This document shows positions 42,885 through 53,939 of a stretch of 64,000 nt of DNA, one piece after another. A model generated the notes under the pieces. The model had not been told where the DNA came from. It saw only the letters and a list, made by a program, of their open reading frames with translations, and searched no databases. Position numbers and translations under genes: made by a program. This DNA comes from Piezodorus guildinii (taxonomy: Eukaryota > Arthropoda > Insecta > Hemiptera > Pentatomidae): contig CM041294.1 of NCBI GenBank assembly GCA_023052935.1, positions 10,402,414-10,466,413 on the forward strand, given 5' to 3'. Numbering within the stretch: the first letter of the stretch is position 1; each line of letters starts with the position of its first letter.

Positions 42885-43899
42885 ACTTTCACTTACTATA
42901 TATAGTAAGGGAAAGTATTGCGATCGTGAAAATATTCGAATTCCAGTTTTCGACGGAAATACACGTTTAAGGGTCTTCTGAGTCCAAATGACCAAGTCCC
43001 GCAAAAAGGTCTGTGTGTGTGTGTGTGTCAGTGGTAAGTCTAGCGCAAAAATCATAAGTCGTATGAAACTGAAATTTCATATTTACGACAACAATACGCC
43101 CGAGATGTAACAGAAACTTTTTCACTAAAATCGGCTGACCGGAAGTCCTACTTTATCCCATGCATTTAGCACCTTTTTACGATTTTCTCAAAAACGGCTC
43201 AAACGATTTTGATTAAACTCGCTTTATCGATGTAAAATTTAATAGGCTTTAATATCATGTAAGTTTAATTGCGATTGAAATAGTCTGACAGGGCTTAAAT
43301 ACCGATATTTTAAATTTTCTTCCCCTAAACTACCTTTAATTTTGTACATTCCAAAAAATGAACCATGTCATTTTAATAGCAATGATGAAGGACGGCTAAA
43401 TATCAAACTTGTGCAAATTTGACAACTGAAGCAGAAAAGTGCAAACATTTTTTATGCAATTTTTTTGTTGTTGAATATAATAATAGTAATATAGATGTAT
43501 AATATACCGTTGGATAGCTAAAGATTTTAGAATAAATATTATCTGATACAAGGAATTGTAATGGGTAATAGAGAGTGATGAAAAGCCGATAAAACTAACA
43601 GTTTCTGGTTTCTGAAAAGAGAAATTCATGTTGACCGTGCTGCAACTTGGCGGCAGGTCAAGGAAGCAGAGCCCCTTGTTGTGATCATCTTGACATTTGA
43701 GTCGGAGGTGATTACCCCAAACACTAACTGATTGTTGTAGATAAAAATATAATAGATTATTTAATAAAACACATGTTTCTATTGAAATTCGAAATAATTA
43801 ATTATTTAACCATTTATTTTTATCTCTACATGTATTTAAAAATTCTTAAATTGATTTTAACAATTGAGGTAAGTGAAAGTTGTGTGTTGCGCGCACCAG
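42885..43899 (-). repeat. Rep-A copy 5, nearly complete
   Basis: Runs from ACTTTCACTTACTATATATA with a short hairpin to GAGGTAAGTGAAAGTTGTG and GCGCACCAGA. A (GT)n tract lies at 43012-43026. It contains a 123-base insert at 43600-43722. Confidence 0.65.
43600..43722 (-). other. Coding-like insert within Rep-A
   Basis: Absent from the matching site of Rep-A copy 6 (near 45615) and flanked by ACTAAC on both sides. The minus strand is open and reads VWGNHLRLKCQDDHNKG and LCFLDLPPSCSTVNM, which looks protein-like (four Cys). I do not recognise it. Tested as an upstream peroxidase exon, its possible donors do not give the phase that exon 1 needs. Confidence 0.3.
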
Positions 43900-44225
43900 A
43901 GTTTTGTAGTATTGTTTTGCAAAGTTAATAGTAATTAGTCCCTCAGTATTCTCATTCACAATTTAATGAAAATAGAGCCTAAGTTTAATAGATATGTATT
44001 AGTTCTCTTTAGTAGCAACTGCTTTAATTAAAACCTGTAAGTTATTTAATCATCCCATGCCTGCCACCAAGTAATATAGTGAGATAGGTAAACACGACAC
44101 CCTTGGAAAGGAACTCCAGTCGTTTCAGAAAAAAGAGTACGTAACTACATTAAATATATAAGATAATGCAGTTTTTGAAGCTACCACTGCCCCTGAAAAG
44201 CAGCCTGTAAAAAATATAGCAAAAA
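43895..44225 (+). repeat. Rep-B copy 4, 5'-truncated
   Basis: Starts at GTAGTATTGTTTTGCAAAG and retains CCCTCAGTATTCTCATTC, GGTAAACACGACAC and the final block. It abuts the Rep-A end. Confidence 0.55.
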
Positions 44226-44290
44226 AACGTAACAAACATCGAACATATTTAAATCTACGATTCGACACAGTTAGGTATAGTAAGGTAACT

Positions 44291-44575
44291 GGGATCACTT
44301 GTAGCTGGGTGGCTAGCATAGCAGCCTGCTATGCCAAAGGTCACGGGTTCGAACCCGCAAGTGGTCCTAGGATTTTTTAATGGGAGTAAAAATCCTTAAT
44401 TATGCCGTCCTTCAGAGGGGACGTTAAAAGGCGGTCCCGACCCTGTGCGATGTCAGGTACTCGTTAAAGATCCCTATCCTAATAAAACCTGAATAGGCAA
44501 AATTTAGGACTCCTACTGTAGCATCGTCCGATTAGCCATAGTAGCATAAAGGGACGTTAAATAAATAAACAAACA
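44291..44575 (+). mobile_element. tRNA-derived SINE with 14-base TSD
   Basis: Intact A-box (AGCTGGGTGGCTAGCATAG) and B-box (GGGTTCGAACCC), full body and ATAAATAAACAAAC tail. ATAGTAAGGTAACT is duplicated at 44277-44290 and 44576-44589. This is the reference copy of the family. Confidence 0.9.
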
Positions 44576-44879
44576 ATAGTAAGGTAACTTGGAGTGTAAG
44601 CCACTGAAACCTAACTTGGATCTATGTTAGAGTTCGCCCAAGGAAGAAAAGGTATTCATCCAGCCGTGGACTGACTCCATGACCTGTATATTTGTGTGTA
44701 CCCTATCATTCATAGGATTGAGAAAAAATAGTACCCTAAGGTGTAGAAACATCACTTAGAAATCACTCAATTCTTTTACTTTTTTCGATAGAATTAGGTA
44801 AAATGAGTGGACACTCGAGACAAAACGATAGATCCATTTAATATTCACGGCAAATTATAATTTAACTAAACCGTTTACA

Positions 44880-45125
44880 CACCCGCTCGACCGGGACAAA
44901 ACGGACGCAAATGCACCCCGTCCCAGGGATTTTGGTCCGGAAAATAGGCGTTTGGAAACGGGAGCAGCGGATGTTAAACAAGCCATGGCTCCGTTGGCGA
45001 AACACTGTCTGGCCTCTGTCTGTGCCGTCGCTTCGGAACATCGCCCGGCGGAAAAATCGCTACCAAGGTTTCAAAATTAAAAATATCAAGAAGAAGAAAA
45101 TACTGCCAATGGTTGACGGTGGTCT
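44880..45125. other. GC-rich island, possible exon or promoter
   Basis: About 240 bases rich in CpG inside AT-rich DNA, open in two plus-strand frames and partly on the minus strand. One plus frame encodes a basic protein segment (MHPVPGILVRKIGVWKREQR). No family is recognised. It lies upstream of the visible peroxidase exons and could be its 5' region or an unrelated insertion. Confidence 0.3.
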
Positions 45126-45430
45126 ACAGTCCAAATAACAAAAACAATGATTTTTTTTTTATGTCTAATATAAATGAATGAATGAATGAAAAAAATAATT
45201 TTATTCTGGTACAAAGCCCCTTAAGAATAACATAAATGTACAAGAAAAATAAGAATAATAACTGACCAAAGAACACGAACACACACACACACGAAACAAA
45301 AATTAATAACATTAACGATTACAATAAATATATACAATTAATTTGAAATGATCAAAAGATGAAGAAAAAATGAAACAATATTTTGATGTAATATAAAATT
45401 AATAAAACAAAAAACAATAGTATAAATAAA

Positions 45431-46171
45431 AATCTGGAGCGGGCAACACACGATTTTCACTTACCTTCATTTTTTAAATCAATGAAGGAATTTTCAAATA
45501 CAGTTAGAGATAAAACTACGTGAAACTATTAAAGAATTAATTAAATCGAATATATATATAAGAAACATGTGTTTTATTAAAAAATCTATTATATTATTAT
45601 CTAAAATAATCAGTTAGTTTATCGGCTTTTCATTACTCTCTATTAACTTTTGAGAGTTTGTGTATGAGATAATATTTTTTCTACAATCTTTAGCTTTCCA
45701 ACGGTATATTACTGCTCTTATGTTCAAAAACGAAAAATTGCATAAAAAAAATATTTTTTCTGTTTTCTCCTTTAGTTGGGTATCGACTTTATTCAACTTA
45801 TATATCTAACTGTTCTTCATCTTTGGTAACAAGATAATATAGTTATTTTTATAAAATCAAAAAAACTAAAGGTACTTTAGAAGAAGAAAATTTAAAATAT
45901 CGGCATTTAAGCCCTGTCACACCATTTTAATCAGAATAAAACCTACATGATATTAAAGCCCATTAAATTTCACATCGATATAGCGAGTTTAATCAAAATT
46001 GTCGGAACCGTTTTCGAGAAAATCGAAAAAAGGTGCAAAATGCATGGTATACAGTGCCTCTTCTTATAAGCTCAATTTGATGAAAAAAGTTTTGTCGCGT
46101 CTAAGGCGTATAGTTATCTTAAATATGAAATTTCAGTTTCATAGGACTTACCGTTTTCGCCCGGGAGTTAC

Positions 46172-46206
<35 letters not shown>

Positions 46207-46338
46207 CACAGACCTTTTTGCGGGACTTGGTTATTTGGACTCAGGGGACCCTAAAACGTGTATTTCCGTTGAAAACTGGAATTCGAAAATTTTCACGATC
46301 GCAATACTTCCCCTTACTATATATAGTAAGTGAAAGTA
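45431..46338 (+). repeat. Rep-A copy 6
   Basis: Starts CTGGAGCGGGCAACACACG and ends ATATATAGTAAGTGAAAGTA, with (CA)n at 46174-46203. This is the clearest complete copy without a large insertion. Confidence 0.7.
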
Positions 46339-46507
46339 AAAATCCTTGCTTATGCCATCCTTCGGAGGGACGTAAAAAGGTGGTCCTGAGCCTGTGAGAT
46401 GTCAGGTACTCGTTAAAGACTATTAAACATAGATAGGCAAAATTTATAACTCCCACTGTAGTATCGTCTGATTAGCCACAGTAGCATAAAAGTAACATTA
46501 AACGAAT
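46336..46507 (+). mobile_element. tRNA-derived SINE, 5'-truncated
   Basis: Directly follows the Rep-A end; body blocks TTATGCCATCCTTCGGAGG to GTATCGTCTGATTAGCCACA. Confidence 0.65.
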
Positions 46508-46509
46508 GA

Positions 46510-46915
46510 ACAATCAACAGTGAAGGGTTGTTATAAAAAGTAAGATAGGTCGCGAATTGAGCAATGAAGTTACGACAGGCGCAGAGGTCTGCTAAAGGGA
46601 CCTGTCATTAGGTCGCTGTCTGTTAAATATTCAAATTAGATTTGAATATAATGGAAGGGCTGCTATCTCCATAGCAACTCTTGCGATACCTCTCAGCTTC
46701 TCTTACGTAACAATAGGTCCTTGATGAACGGCTTAGCAAAAATACAATTTGAAATTAGTTTTAGTCGAGCGGCAGAGTTATTGTAAACTCCAGCGCAATG
46801 ATGACAGCGGGGCATTTATTTCAACTGTGCAGCTCAAGTAATGAATGGAAAACTCCGATCATATATATAGTGGGCAAAAGCAGATGTCGACTAACTAAAT
46901 GATCATGAATGAAAA
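46510..46915. other. Low-copy segment, unassigned
   Basis: Moderate GC and no similarity to other parts of the window. No ORF of note. It may hold regulatory or untranslated sequence of the peroxidase, but nothing shows this. Confidence 0.3.
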
Positions 46916-46917
46916 AA

Positions 46918-47195
46918 ATCTCGTGCGGGCAACACACAGGTTTAACTTGCCTCAGATGTTAAAATCAAATTAACAACTTTATGTGCTTTCCAATGGTATG
47001 TTATACACCTACCTTACTGTTTATAAATTCAAAAACACAATGTTAAAGAAATGCTTTGGTTAATGTTTTCGAATCTAAAAAAATTAATAGTACTTTAGAG
47101 GAAGAAAATTTTAAAAATTGGCATCTGAACCCTGTCAGACTATTTCAATCAGAATATAACCTACATCATAACAAAGCCCATTATATTTTATTTAT
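46918..47195 (+). repeat. Rep-A copy 7, 3'-truncated
   Basis: Head CTCGTGCGGGCAACACACAG and the first 250 bases; cut off by the LINE fragment. Confidence 0.55.
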
Positions 47196-47229
47196 AAATT
47201 ATCTATTAATAATATTCCGCTTTTCTAAG

Positions 47230-47790
47230 TTGAACAGATGCGCTATCCAGGACCCCTATTTGACAAACGTCTAACATGGAACCCGCAAACTAGACTGAAA
47301 CGGCAAGAAACCGCACGCCGCTTTCGGTTACTTCAACGCTTACTGGACAGACGCTCTAACCTTCCACATTAATATAAAAGACTTATCTACATGACCATCA
47401 TAAGGGCCTATCTGGACATTCTGGTTTGGGGCTCTACTAAACCATCAAATTCTTCCCGTCTTCAATCCTTACAATCCAAAATCCTTCGAATAATCCTCAA
47501 TGCTTCATACTTTGTCACGAATCAACTCATTCATAAAGACCTTAATTTTCCATATCTAGCAAATTCGGCCCGAACTAGGTATGAATCCTTCTAAGAAAAA
47601 CTCCACTCCCACTCTGACCCATCAGTTTCAATCCTTGCCTCCTCTTCCATTCCTGATAATCCTCTGACGCGTCTGAAAACAATATGGCCCCTAGATCTTC
47701 TATTTTAGATTACCAACTGGAGTGCTGCCAATGAGCAATTTCTCTTCACGTTTTTAACCAACACAGTTGCAAATATCAAATAATACAAAT
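47230..47790 (+). mobile_element. Jockey-like LINE 3' end
   Basis: Encodes RAYLDILVWGSTKPSNSSRL, LQSLQSKILRIILNASY and IHKDLNFPYL, ending with IPDNPLTRLKTIWPLDLL-like sequence and a short UTR. Frame breaks; dead. Confidence 0.7.
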
Positions 47791-47819
47791 AAATAAATAA
47801 TTAAAATTCATCTATTTAA

Positions 47820-48150
47820 GCTCAAGAGTATTACAAAGACTCATTCAAGACATGCCTATGCGACTATAAACCGTCCCAACACCAATTAGCTCCCTATTTC
47901 CCTCACTCCCTCGGAGACTGCAAAACAATAAAGGAGACGAAGCCCTGCTCCTCCTCGGTCACAGGTGGCTGAGCAGGCTAAGTCTTCTGCACTGTTTGAG
48001 CAAGGATTGCCAAGCGGAGAGGATTGCTCCAAGCCGATCAGTCACGGGGTCGTCACCGACCGCAGCCCAAATACAACATTCTTCATCTTGGCTAGCAAAA
48101 GTTAGCCAAAGGCTTTGGAAAAAAAAATAAAATAAGCTAAAACAAATATT
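47820..48150 (-). other. Possible exon, unrecognised
   Basis: On the minus strand a pyrimidine tract ending TTTTGCTAG precedes an open stretch reading QDEECCIWAAVGDDPVTDR and ending in a stop at 47959. GC content is above the local background. No family match, and a link to the peroxidase cannot be shown. Confidence 0.25.
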
Positions 48151-48156
48151 ATTTAT

Positions 48157-48300
48157 ATGAGGAAGATGGTTGGGGGTGCGGTCATAAATTAGAAACACAC
48201 ATTTAAAACAAGTGCTATTTTAATGTTTCGTTTCGGCCTACAATGTGGGGCTTCATCAGGGTTGACTCTGAGACTGTGTCTAAAGAAGTCTTCTTAATAC
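48157..48300 (-). mobile_element. Hammerhead-bearing short retroelement, copy 2
   Basis: Full-length relative of 28055-28205 with the same conserved end (GAGGAAGATGGTTGGGGG). Confidence 0.6.
48229..48261 (-). ncRNA. Hammerhead-like motif
   Basis: Core CTGATGA (exact), stem II GCC/GGC, box GAAACGAA. The last bases and stem I deviate. Confidence 0.5.
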
Positions 48301-49633
48301 CGGCATTTAAGCCCTGTCAGGATATTTCAATCAGAATAAAACCTACATCATATTAAAGCCCATCAAATTTTACATCGGCATATAGAGTTTAATCCAAATC
48401 GTTAGAGCCGTTTTTTAGAAAATCGTAAAAAGGTGCAAAATGCATGGTATAAAGTTGATCTTCCGGTCAGCTGATTTTGTTAAAAAAGTTTTAGCAACAT
48501 CTCGGGCGTATAGTTGTGTTAAATATCAAATTTCAGTTTCATAGGACTTTTCGTTTTCGCGAGGGAGTCACCACACACACACAGACCTTTTTTCGGGACT
48601 TGTTTATTTGGACTTAGGGGACCCTAAAACATGTATTTCCATTGAAAACTAGAATTCAAAAATTTTCGCGATCGCAATACTTTGCCTTACTATATATTTC
48701 ATATATATTGGGTTGATGCAAAATTAATGCAGGTTTCCTCTATTGCAATATCTTAATTCCAATTGTGTAAACAAAGCTAATCCTAACATTGATCATTATT
48801 ATACCAAAACAAACCTTATCTAATACCCTCTCTTTCACCATGAATTTGTTTAGTAAAATCGTTTTGTTCAGTGTGTTCAAAGGTCTTGAATCGAAAATGT
48901 CAAAGTGCGATTTTCGTCAAATTTATTTTTACGAATTTAAATTAGGGCGCAGCGCTGCGCAAACGGCTCGTAATATTAATGAAGTGTGGGGTCAGGGGGC
49001 TATTCATGAGTGCACGGTGCAGCGTTGGTTCCAGAAGTTTCGCAGAGGAGATTTCGACCTCGAAGACAAGGAAGGTCGGGGCCGTCATCTTGCTCTGGAC
49101 AACGACCAGCTGAGGTCAAAAGTGGCAGAGGACCCAACCAAAATCACACGAGAAATGGCGGCGGAACTCGGTGTGAACTAATCCACAGTTGTACGCCACT
49201 TGGAAGCAATTGGTAAGGTAAAAAAGTTGGCCAAGTGGGTGCCAGTAGTAACGCCAGACCACACGTTGCACAACCAACGCTTCGACGACTGCACGAGTTG
49301 GGCTACGAAGTTCTCCAACATCCGCCTTATTCACCTGACCTCTCTCCTACAGACTTCCACTTTTTCAGGCATCTGGACAACTTTTTGAGGGAGAAAAATT
49401 TTCAAAACCAGGACGACATTGAAAATTCTTTTCGTGATTTCATTGAGTCCAGGGATTCGGATTTTTTTTCTGGTGGAATAAGAAAGCTTGTTGAACGTTG
49501 GCAAAAGTGCATTGATTCAGATGGAAATTATTTTGATTAAATATATATGGTTAAAGTAAAGATATGGCGTATTTACAATACCTACTAAAAACCTGCATTA
49601 ATTTTGCATCAACCCAATAGGTAAGTGAAAGTA
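48295..49633 (+). repeat. Rep-A copy 8, split by a mariner
   Basis: 5'-truncated Rep-A. Its tail TATA-GGTAAGTGAAAGTA is cut at a TA dinucleotide by the mariner at 48714-49617. Confidence 0.65.
48714..49617 (+). mobile_element. Mariner (Hsmar1/cecropia-like), core-deleted
   Basis: TIRs TTGGGTTGATGCAAAATTAA / TTAATTTTGCATCAACCCAA are flanked by TA. The transposase N-terminus reads IYFYEFKLGRSAAQTARNIN and the C-terminus LGYEVLQHPPYSPDLSPTDF to a normal stop at 49540. One internal stop follows AAELGVN, and the central catalytic part is deleted between KLAKWVP and the ARPHVAQPTL segment. Confidence 0.85.
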
Positions 49634-50059
49634 AAAAGAAATTTTATTCCCGTTTACGTTATTATTATCAAAACAATTATAGTGAAACCACAAAAAAATA
49701 TTAGGCGGAGTGGTACCAAAAGTGTTAGTCTCACGGATGTTGTGTTCTATTTTTGAGGTACATAGGTCACCCTGATCTATGCTATATATAACTCATCATT
49801 AACTTAATAACAATAATCAATATTACAATATCCTCATTAAGAGTACACAGTATCTACTTTGCCACGCGTATCATTCCTAGTTTTTTTTTTATTGTTTCCT
49901 GGCTATAATGTTTACATTTTTTCTCCCATCTCTCTCTTTCTGTTCCGAATAATCTTTTACATTATTTAGTCCGATAACTTTATCGAATATTTTATTGTTT
50001 CACCCATTCAGATCAATTCTTTTCATATACTTGAAAAATCTAGTACCCTCAGCACACGC

Positions 50060-50096
50060 CCTAATGATGACCCACAATGGGGGTCGAAACGTTGGC
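50060..50096 (+). ncRNA. Hammerhead-like motif
   Basis: Stem I GCC/GGC, core CTAATGA (G5 changed), stem II GACCC/GGGTC, box GAAACGTT. Confidence 0.5.
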
Positions 50097-50220
50097 AAAC
50101 AATAAAATAGTTGAAACTATTCAGTTGTTTCATTTAATGGCCGCCATCCGGACTAATTCCTTCCAGGATTTCTCAACGGTCAACTAATTATAGTCCACAA
50201 TAAATTTATTTTCGATACAA
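50060..50220 (+). mobile_element. Penelope-like terminal fragment
   Basis: Hammerhead-like motif followed by TGGCCGCCATCCGGACTAAT and the complement of the GACCGTTGAG end. Same module as 9278-9955 and 29170-29300. Confidence 0.55.
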
Positions 50221-50559
50221 ATATTTGTTTTATTAAATCTGTGGCGGTGAAAGAATATATAACTCGAGTTATATAAAAAATGAGTTAACTCCACGTATCG
50301 CTCCCTCAGACCGTCTCCCACGTCGTTTTAAATTGGTTAAAGAAATTTCTTGGTGGAAGAAATTTTAGGTGGAATGATAGCTGTACGTTATAACTCTATT
50401 TTGGGTATTACGTAAAGTTTAAGTCACTCACCTGTAAAATGAAAGATTTTGACTTAACCACTTATTCACGAACGCCACAGAAATAATCTATTATGTTATT
50501 ATGTACTGGAGTGTTAACAATGCTGACAAGTTGCTGATATGTAATATGGTTGATTTTAT

Positions 50560-51012
50560 TAATTTAAAAAATTGAAGGTACTTTGGAAAAGTAAATATAA
50601 ATATCGGCATTTAAGTCTTGTCAGAATATTTCAATCAGAATGAGAACCATATGATATTAAAAGCCATTGAATTACTACCGATAGCAAATTTAACTAAAAT
50701 CGTTCGTGCCGTTTTAGATAAAAGCTTAAAAAAGTGGAAAATGTATGGTATAAAGTAGCTCTTCTGGTTGGCCGATTTTGATGAAAAGTTGCTGTAACAT
50801 TTTGGGCATACAGTTGTCTCAAATTTGATATTTAAGTTTCGTACACCTCTTCGTTTTCGTTCAGAACTTACGACACACAGACCCACAAATATTTTTTTGC
50901 GGGAATTGGTTATTTGCATTTAGGGGACCCTAAAAAGTGTATTTCCGTTGAAAACTGAAATTCGAAAATTGTCACGATTGCAATACTTTCATTTCATAGG
51001 TAAGTGAAAGTA
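50560..51012 (+). repeat. Rep-A copy 9, 5'-truncated
   Basis: From ATTGAAGGTACTTTGGAAAA to AGGTAAGTGAAAGTAAA. Confidence 0.6.
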
Positions 51013-51082
51013 AATATAAAATAGGAAATAATGAAAATTATATTTAAATCAAAAATCATATTTGTATATTGTTTGCTTGTTT

Positions 51083-51345
51083 ATTCATTTAATGTCACTT
51101 TATACTGCTGTGGCTAATCGGACGATATACTACAGTGGGAGTTTGATTAATTATCCAGGTTTAATTAGGATAGGGATCTTTAACGAGTACCTGGCATTGC
51201 ACATGCTAGGGACCACCTTTTTACTCCTCCTTCCGAAGGACAGCATAGCTAAGATTTTTTTTACTTCCATTAAAAATCTCAGGACCTTTGACCTTGGGCA
51301 TAAAAGGCTGTTGTACTAGCCACTATGCTACAGGTGACCCCTGTA
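51083..51345 (-). mobile_element. tRNA-derived SINE
   Basis: Reverse copy: tail CATTTAATGTCACTTTATAC, body, and a damaged promoter end with GCTACAGGTGACCCCTG. Confidence 0.7.
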
Positions 51346-52665
51346 TTTGTGTATTGTTTTGAAATTCTCAGGGTAGGACGAGAAGATAAGTTGTTTTGAA
51401 TAAGGATTTAGCAATATCTAAATGTCACGGTGGCCGCAAGGCGACACAAACAGCCCCGCCCACAGAGGCTAAGACCGAACAAGCCACTTTGTCAATATTA
51501 CAACCTGGCTCATCGTATCCTTCCCAATCATGGATACGTAATCCGATCCTCTCCGAAATCCGCTACTCCTTTTGGTGGCGAGAGAAAACCCTACCCGCCG
51601 AGTCAGTGACAGTAATTGATCCCTAATGACTGGATAATGTCGGGCTAATCGCTAAGATCAAATCTAGTTCAGCAACGAGTTTTTTTTTTAATTAACGACC
51701 AATTTAAGGAGGAATTTTTTTTTTTTTTAAATGTCACATTTCAATGAACTTGTTTATAATTAATTAAAAATCTTGATTAAACTATTTACAAGTCATTAAT
51801 ACTTTAATCATGCAAGTCACAATACTGTGACATGGTCTTTTATAAAGAGCGTGTCATTATTAAGGGCATAACCATATTAGTAAAAAAAAAAAAAAATTAA
51901 AATTCAAGATTGCCGATAGAAGTGCAAACTTTTTTTAAATTCGCGATTTGCACCGGAATTTTGTTGGAAAGAAGAAAACGTTTGTGAAAGTAGGTTATGT
52001 TGAGAATGCATGCTTTGTTATTGTTGTTTCATTTAATTGTAAAACATCATCACCCTGTAGAGATGTATTATCTTGAAGTATGCCATCGTAATCTGAATGT
52101 GATTGTAGACTGTATGTATACTGGCGGTATACATAGCCCATTTTTTTATGAACCTGCCATTTATTTCACGGAAATTCCAAAATTCGGAAAGGAATATGCT
52201 TTATAACTGTTTCAAAAGATTGATCCATCTGAGAAAGAATCAAATTAATCTCTCTTTTCTTGCCTGTGTTGATATTGACGACCTTTAATTTTTTCTTCAT
52301 CTTGAATTTCGGCATTATAATTCGAATTATTCTCTGTTTTAGAAGACTGATCTATATTTGGAAAATTAAAATGGATGATTTTATTTCTTATATCTATACC
52401 GTCGTTTTTGTGATTTTTTATTTATTTATTTCTATAGGATGCTTAATCTTCTCTTCTCTTCAACCGTTTTTGTTAATTTGTTTGTTGATGTAGAAATTTC
52501 TTGATACTATTACATAATTTTTACTTAATTATCACTTAAACCTAATTTTATTTTTTTCCTTTGAATCGAAATTTGCAAATACAACAGGATTTTTGACTCA
52601 AAGAAGGAGATTTTATTTCTTATGTATAATTTAATGAAATGTGAAGATATTTAAAAATAAAATTT
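51346..52665. other. Unassigned segment
   Basis: A GC-richer patch at 51420-51625 has an open plus frame (76 codons) and an open minus frame, neither recognisable. The rest is AT-rich with a T run near 51720 and an A run near 51885. Confidence 0.3.
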
Positions 52666-52870
52666 TAGAAATTGAACAGGACGCTGCACATGCGCCAGAC
52701 TAGAGAGCATGTTGGTAACGTCCCCGTTGTTACGAAATAGATTATTTTACCCCATAACATAATAAACATAATACAATTTATTTTACTAATTCCTGAGTAT
52801 TGTAGGAATGTGGTCTCACATTCACTAATACTATTCTTCATTTTGAAACATATTGTAATATATCTTAATA

Positions 52871-53920
52871 ATATAATAATAATAATAATAATAGGCTTAC
52901 CGAACCCGAAGGTTCGATGCCGATACCACCAAACTTCGCCTGCACAGACTCGTCCAATTTTCACCGGTCAAGCCCAAGCCCCCAAGATCAGCCTTAATGC
53001 AATCCTCCCATCGACGCTTCGGCCTACCTTTCGGACGCCTACCAGTCGGTTCAGCGAATACCAACTTTCTCGGAATCCGTTCCTCACTAAGCCCAACAAC
53101 TTAACGCGCCCATTTGAGTCTCCGCGATGCTATCAACTAAATTATATTCACAGGGTACAAACTCCGCAATTCCGCGTTGTGCAACCTTCTAAACTCCCCA
53201 GTGGCCTCATCTCTCTTCGGACCAAATATTTTACTCAGTACCTTATTCTCGAAAACCTTAAGCCGTTGTTCATCCTTCAAAGTAAGCAGCTACGTTTCGC
53301 ATCCGTAAAGAACCGTTGGAAGAATAATAGTTTTATAAATTCTAATCTTTAAGTTTTTAAACAGAAGCCGCGAGCTAAGCGATTTAGCAACCGAATAATA
53401 ACACGCATTTCCCACCTTTAACCGGGACTTTATTTCTTCCTGGATTTCATTTTTTCTTGTTATCATTGAACCTAACAACTTGAATTTCTCAACATGTTCA
53501 AAAGTATGACCTGAAATATTAATATCATCAAGATCGCCACCATTTCTGCAATTAATCATATATTTCGTCTTATCGGTATTTAATTCGAGACCTATTTGTT
53601 TACCGGTTTTTATTAACACACTTGTATTTAGTTGTATAGTTTCCGTGTCTTCACCTAGTAGTACCAAATCATCGTCATACCCCAAAACCGGAATCTTGTC
53701 ACCCATATTTAAGCCTTCCTCGGTACACATCACCTTTTCTATGACATATTCTAAGGCTATATTAAACAAAACGGGTGAAAGGGAGTCACCCTGTTTCAAA
53801 CCCGATCGCACCTCAAATCTCTCGGAGTAATTATGACCGATTCTAACTTTATGAAATGTTTCCGACAAACACATCTCTACTAGGTTTACTAACTTTTTAG
53901 GTATCCCCTGTTCAATCATG
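52871..53920 (-). mobile_element. 5'-truncated LINE with reverse transcriptase and 14-base TSD
   Basis: The minus strand encodes RT: KQGDSLSPVLFNIALEYVIE, then GYDDDLVLLGED (catalytic box, first D changed from the usual A), LNTDKTKYM and KTIILPTVLYGCET. Beyond 53290 a frame change leads to a C-terminus with GRRPKGRPKRRWEDCIKADL. The 3' end is an (ATT)n tail. AATATATCTTAATA flanks it at 52857-52870 and 53921-53934. It is a young insertion by comparison with other LINEs here. Confidence 0.85.
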
Positions 53921-53939
53921 AATATATCTTAATAAATAA

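Noticed and set aside
52810..53352. Plus-strand ORF of 180 codons
   Set aside because: It is the shadow of the minus-strand LINE reverse transcriptase C-terminus, whose motifs are recognisable.
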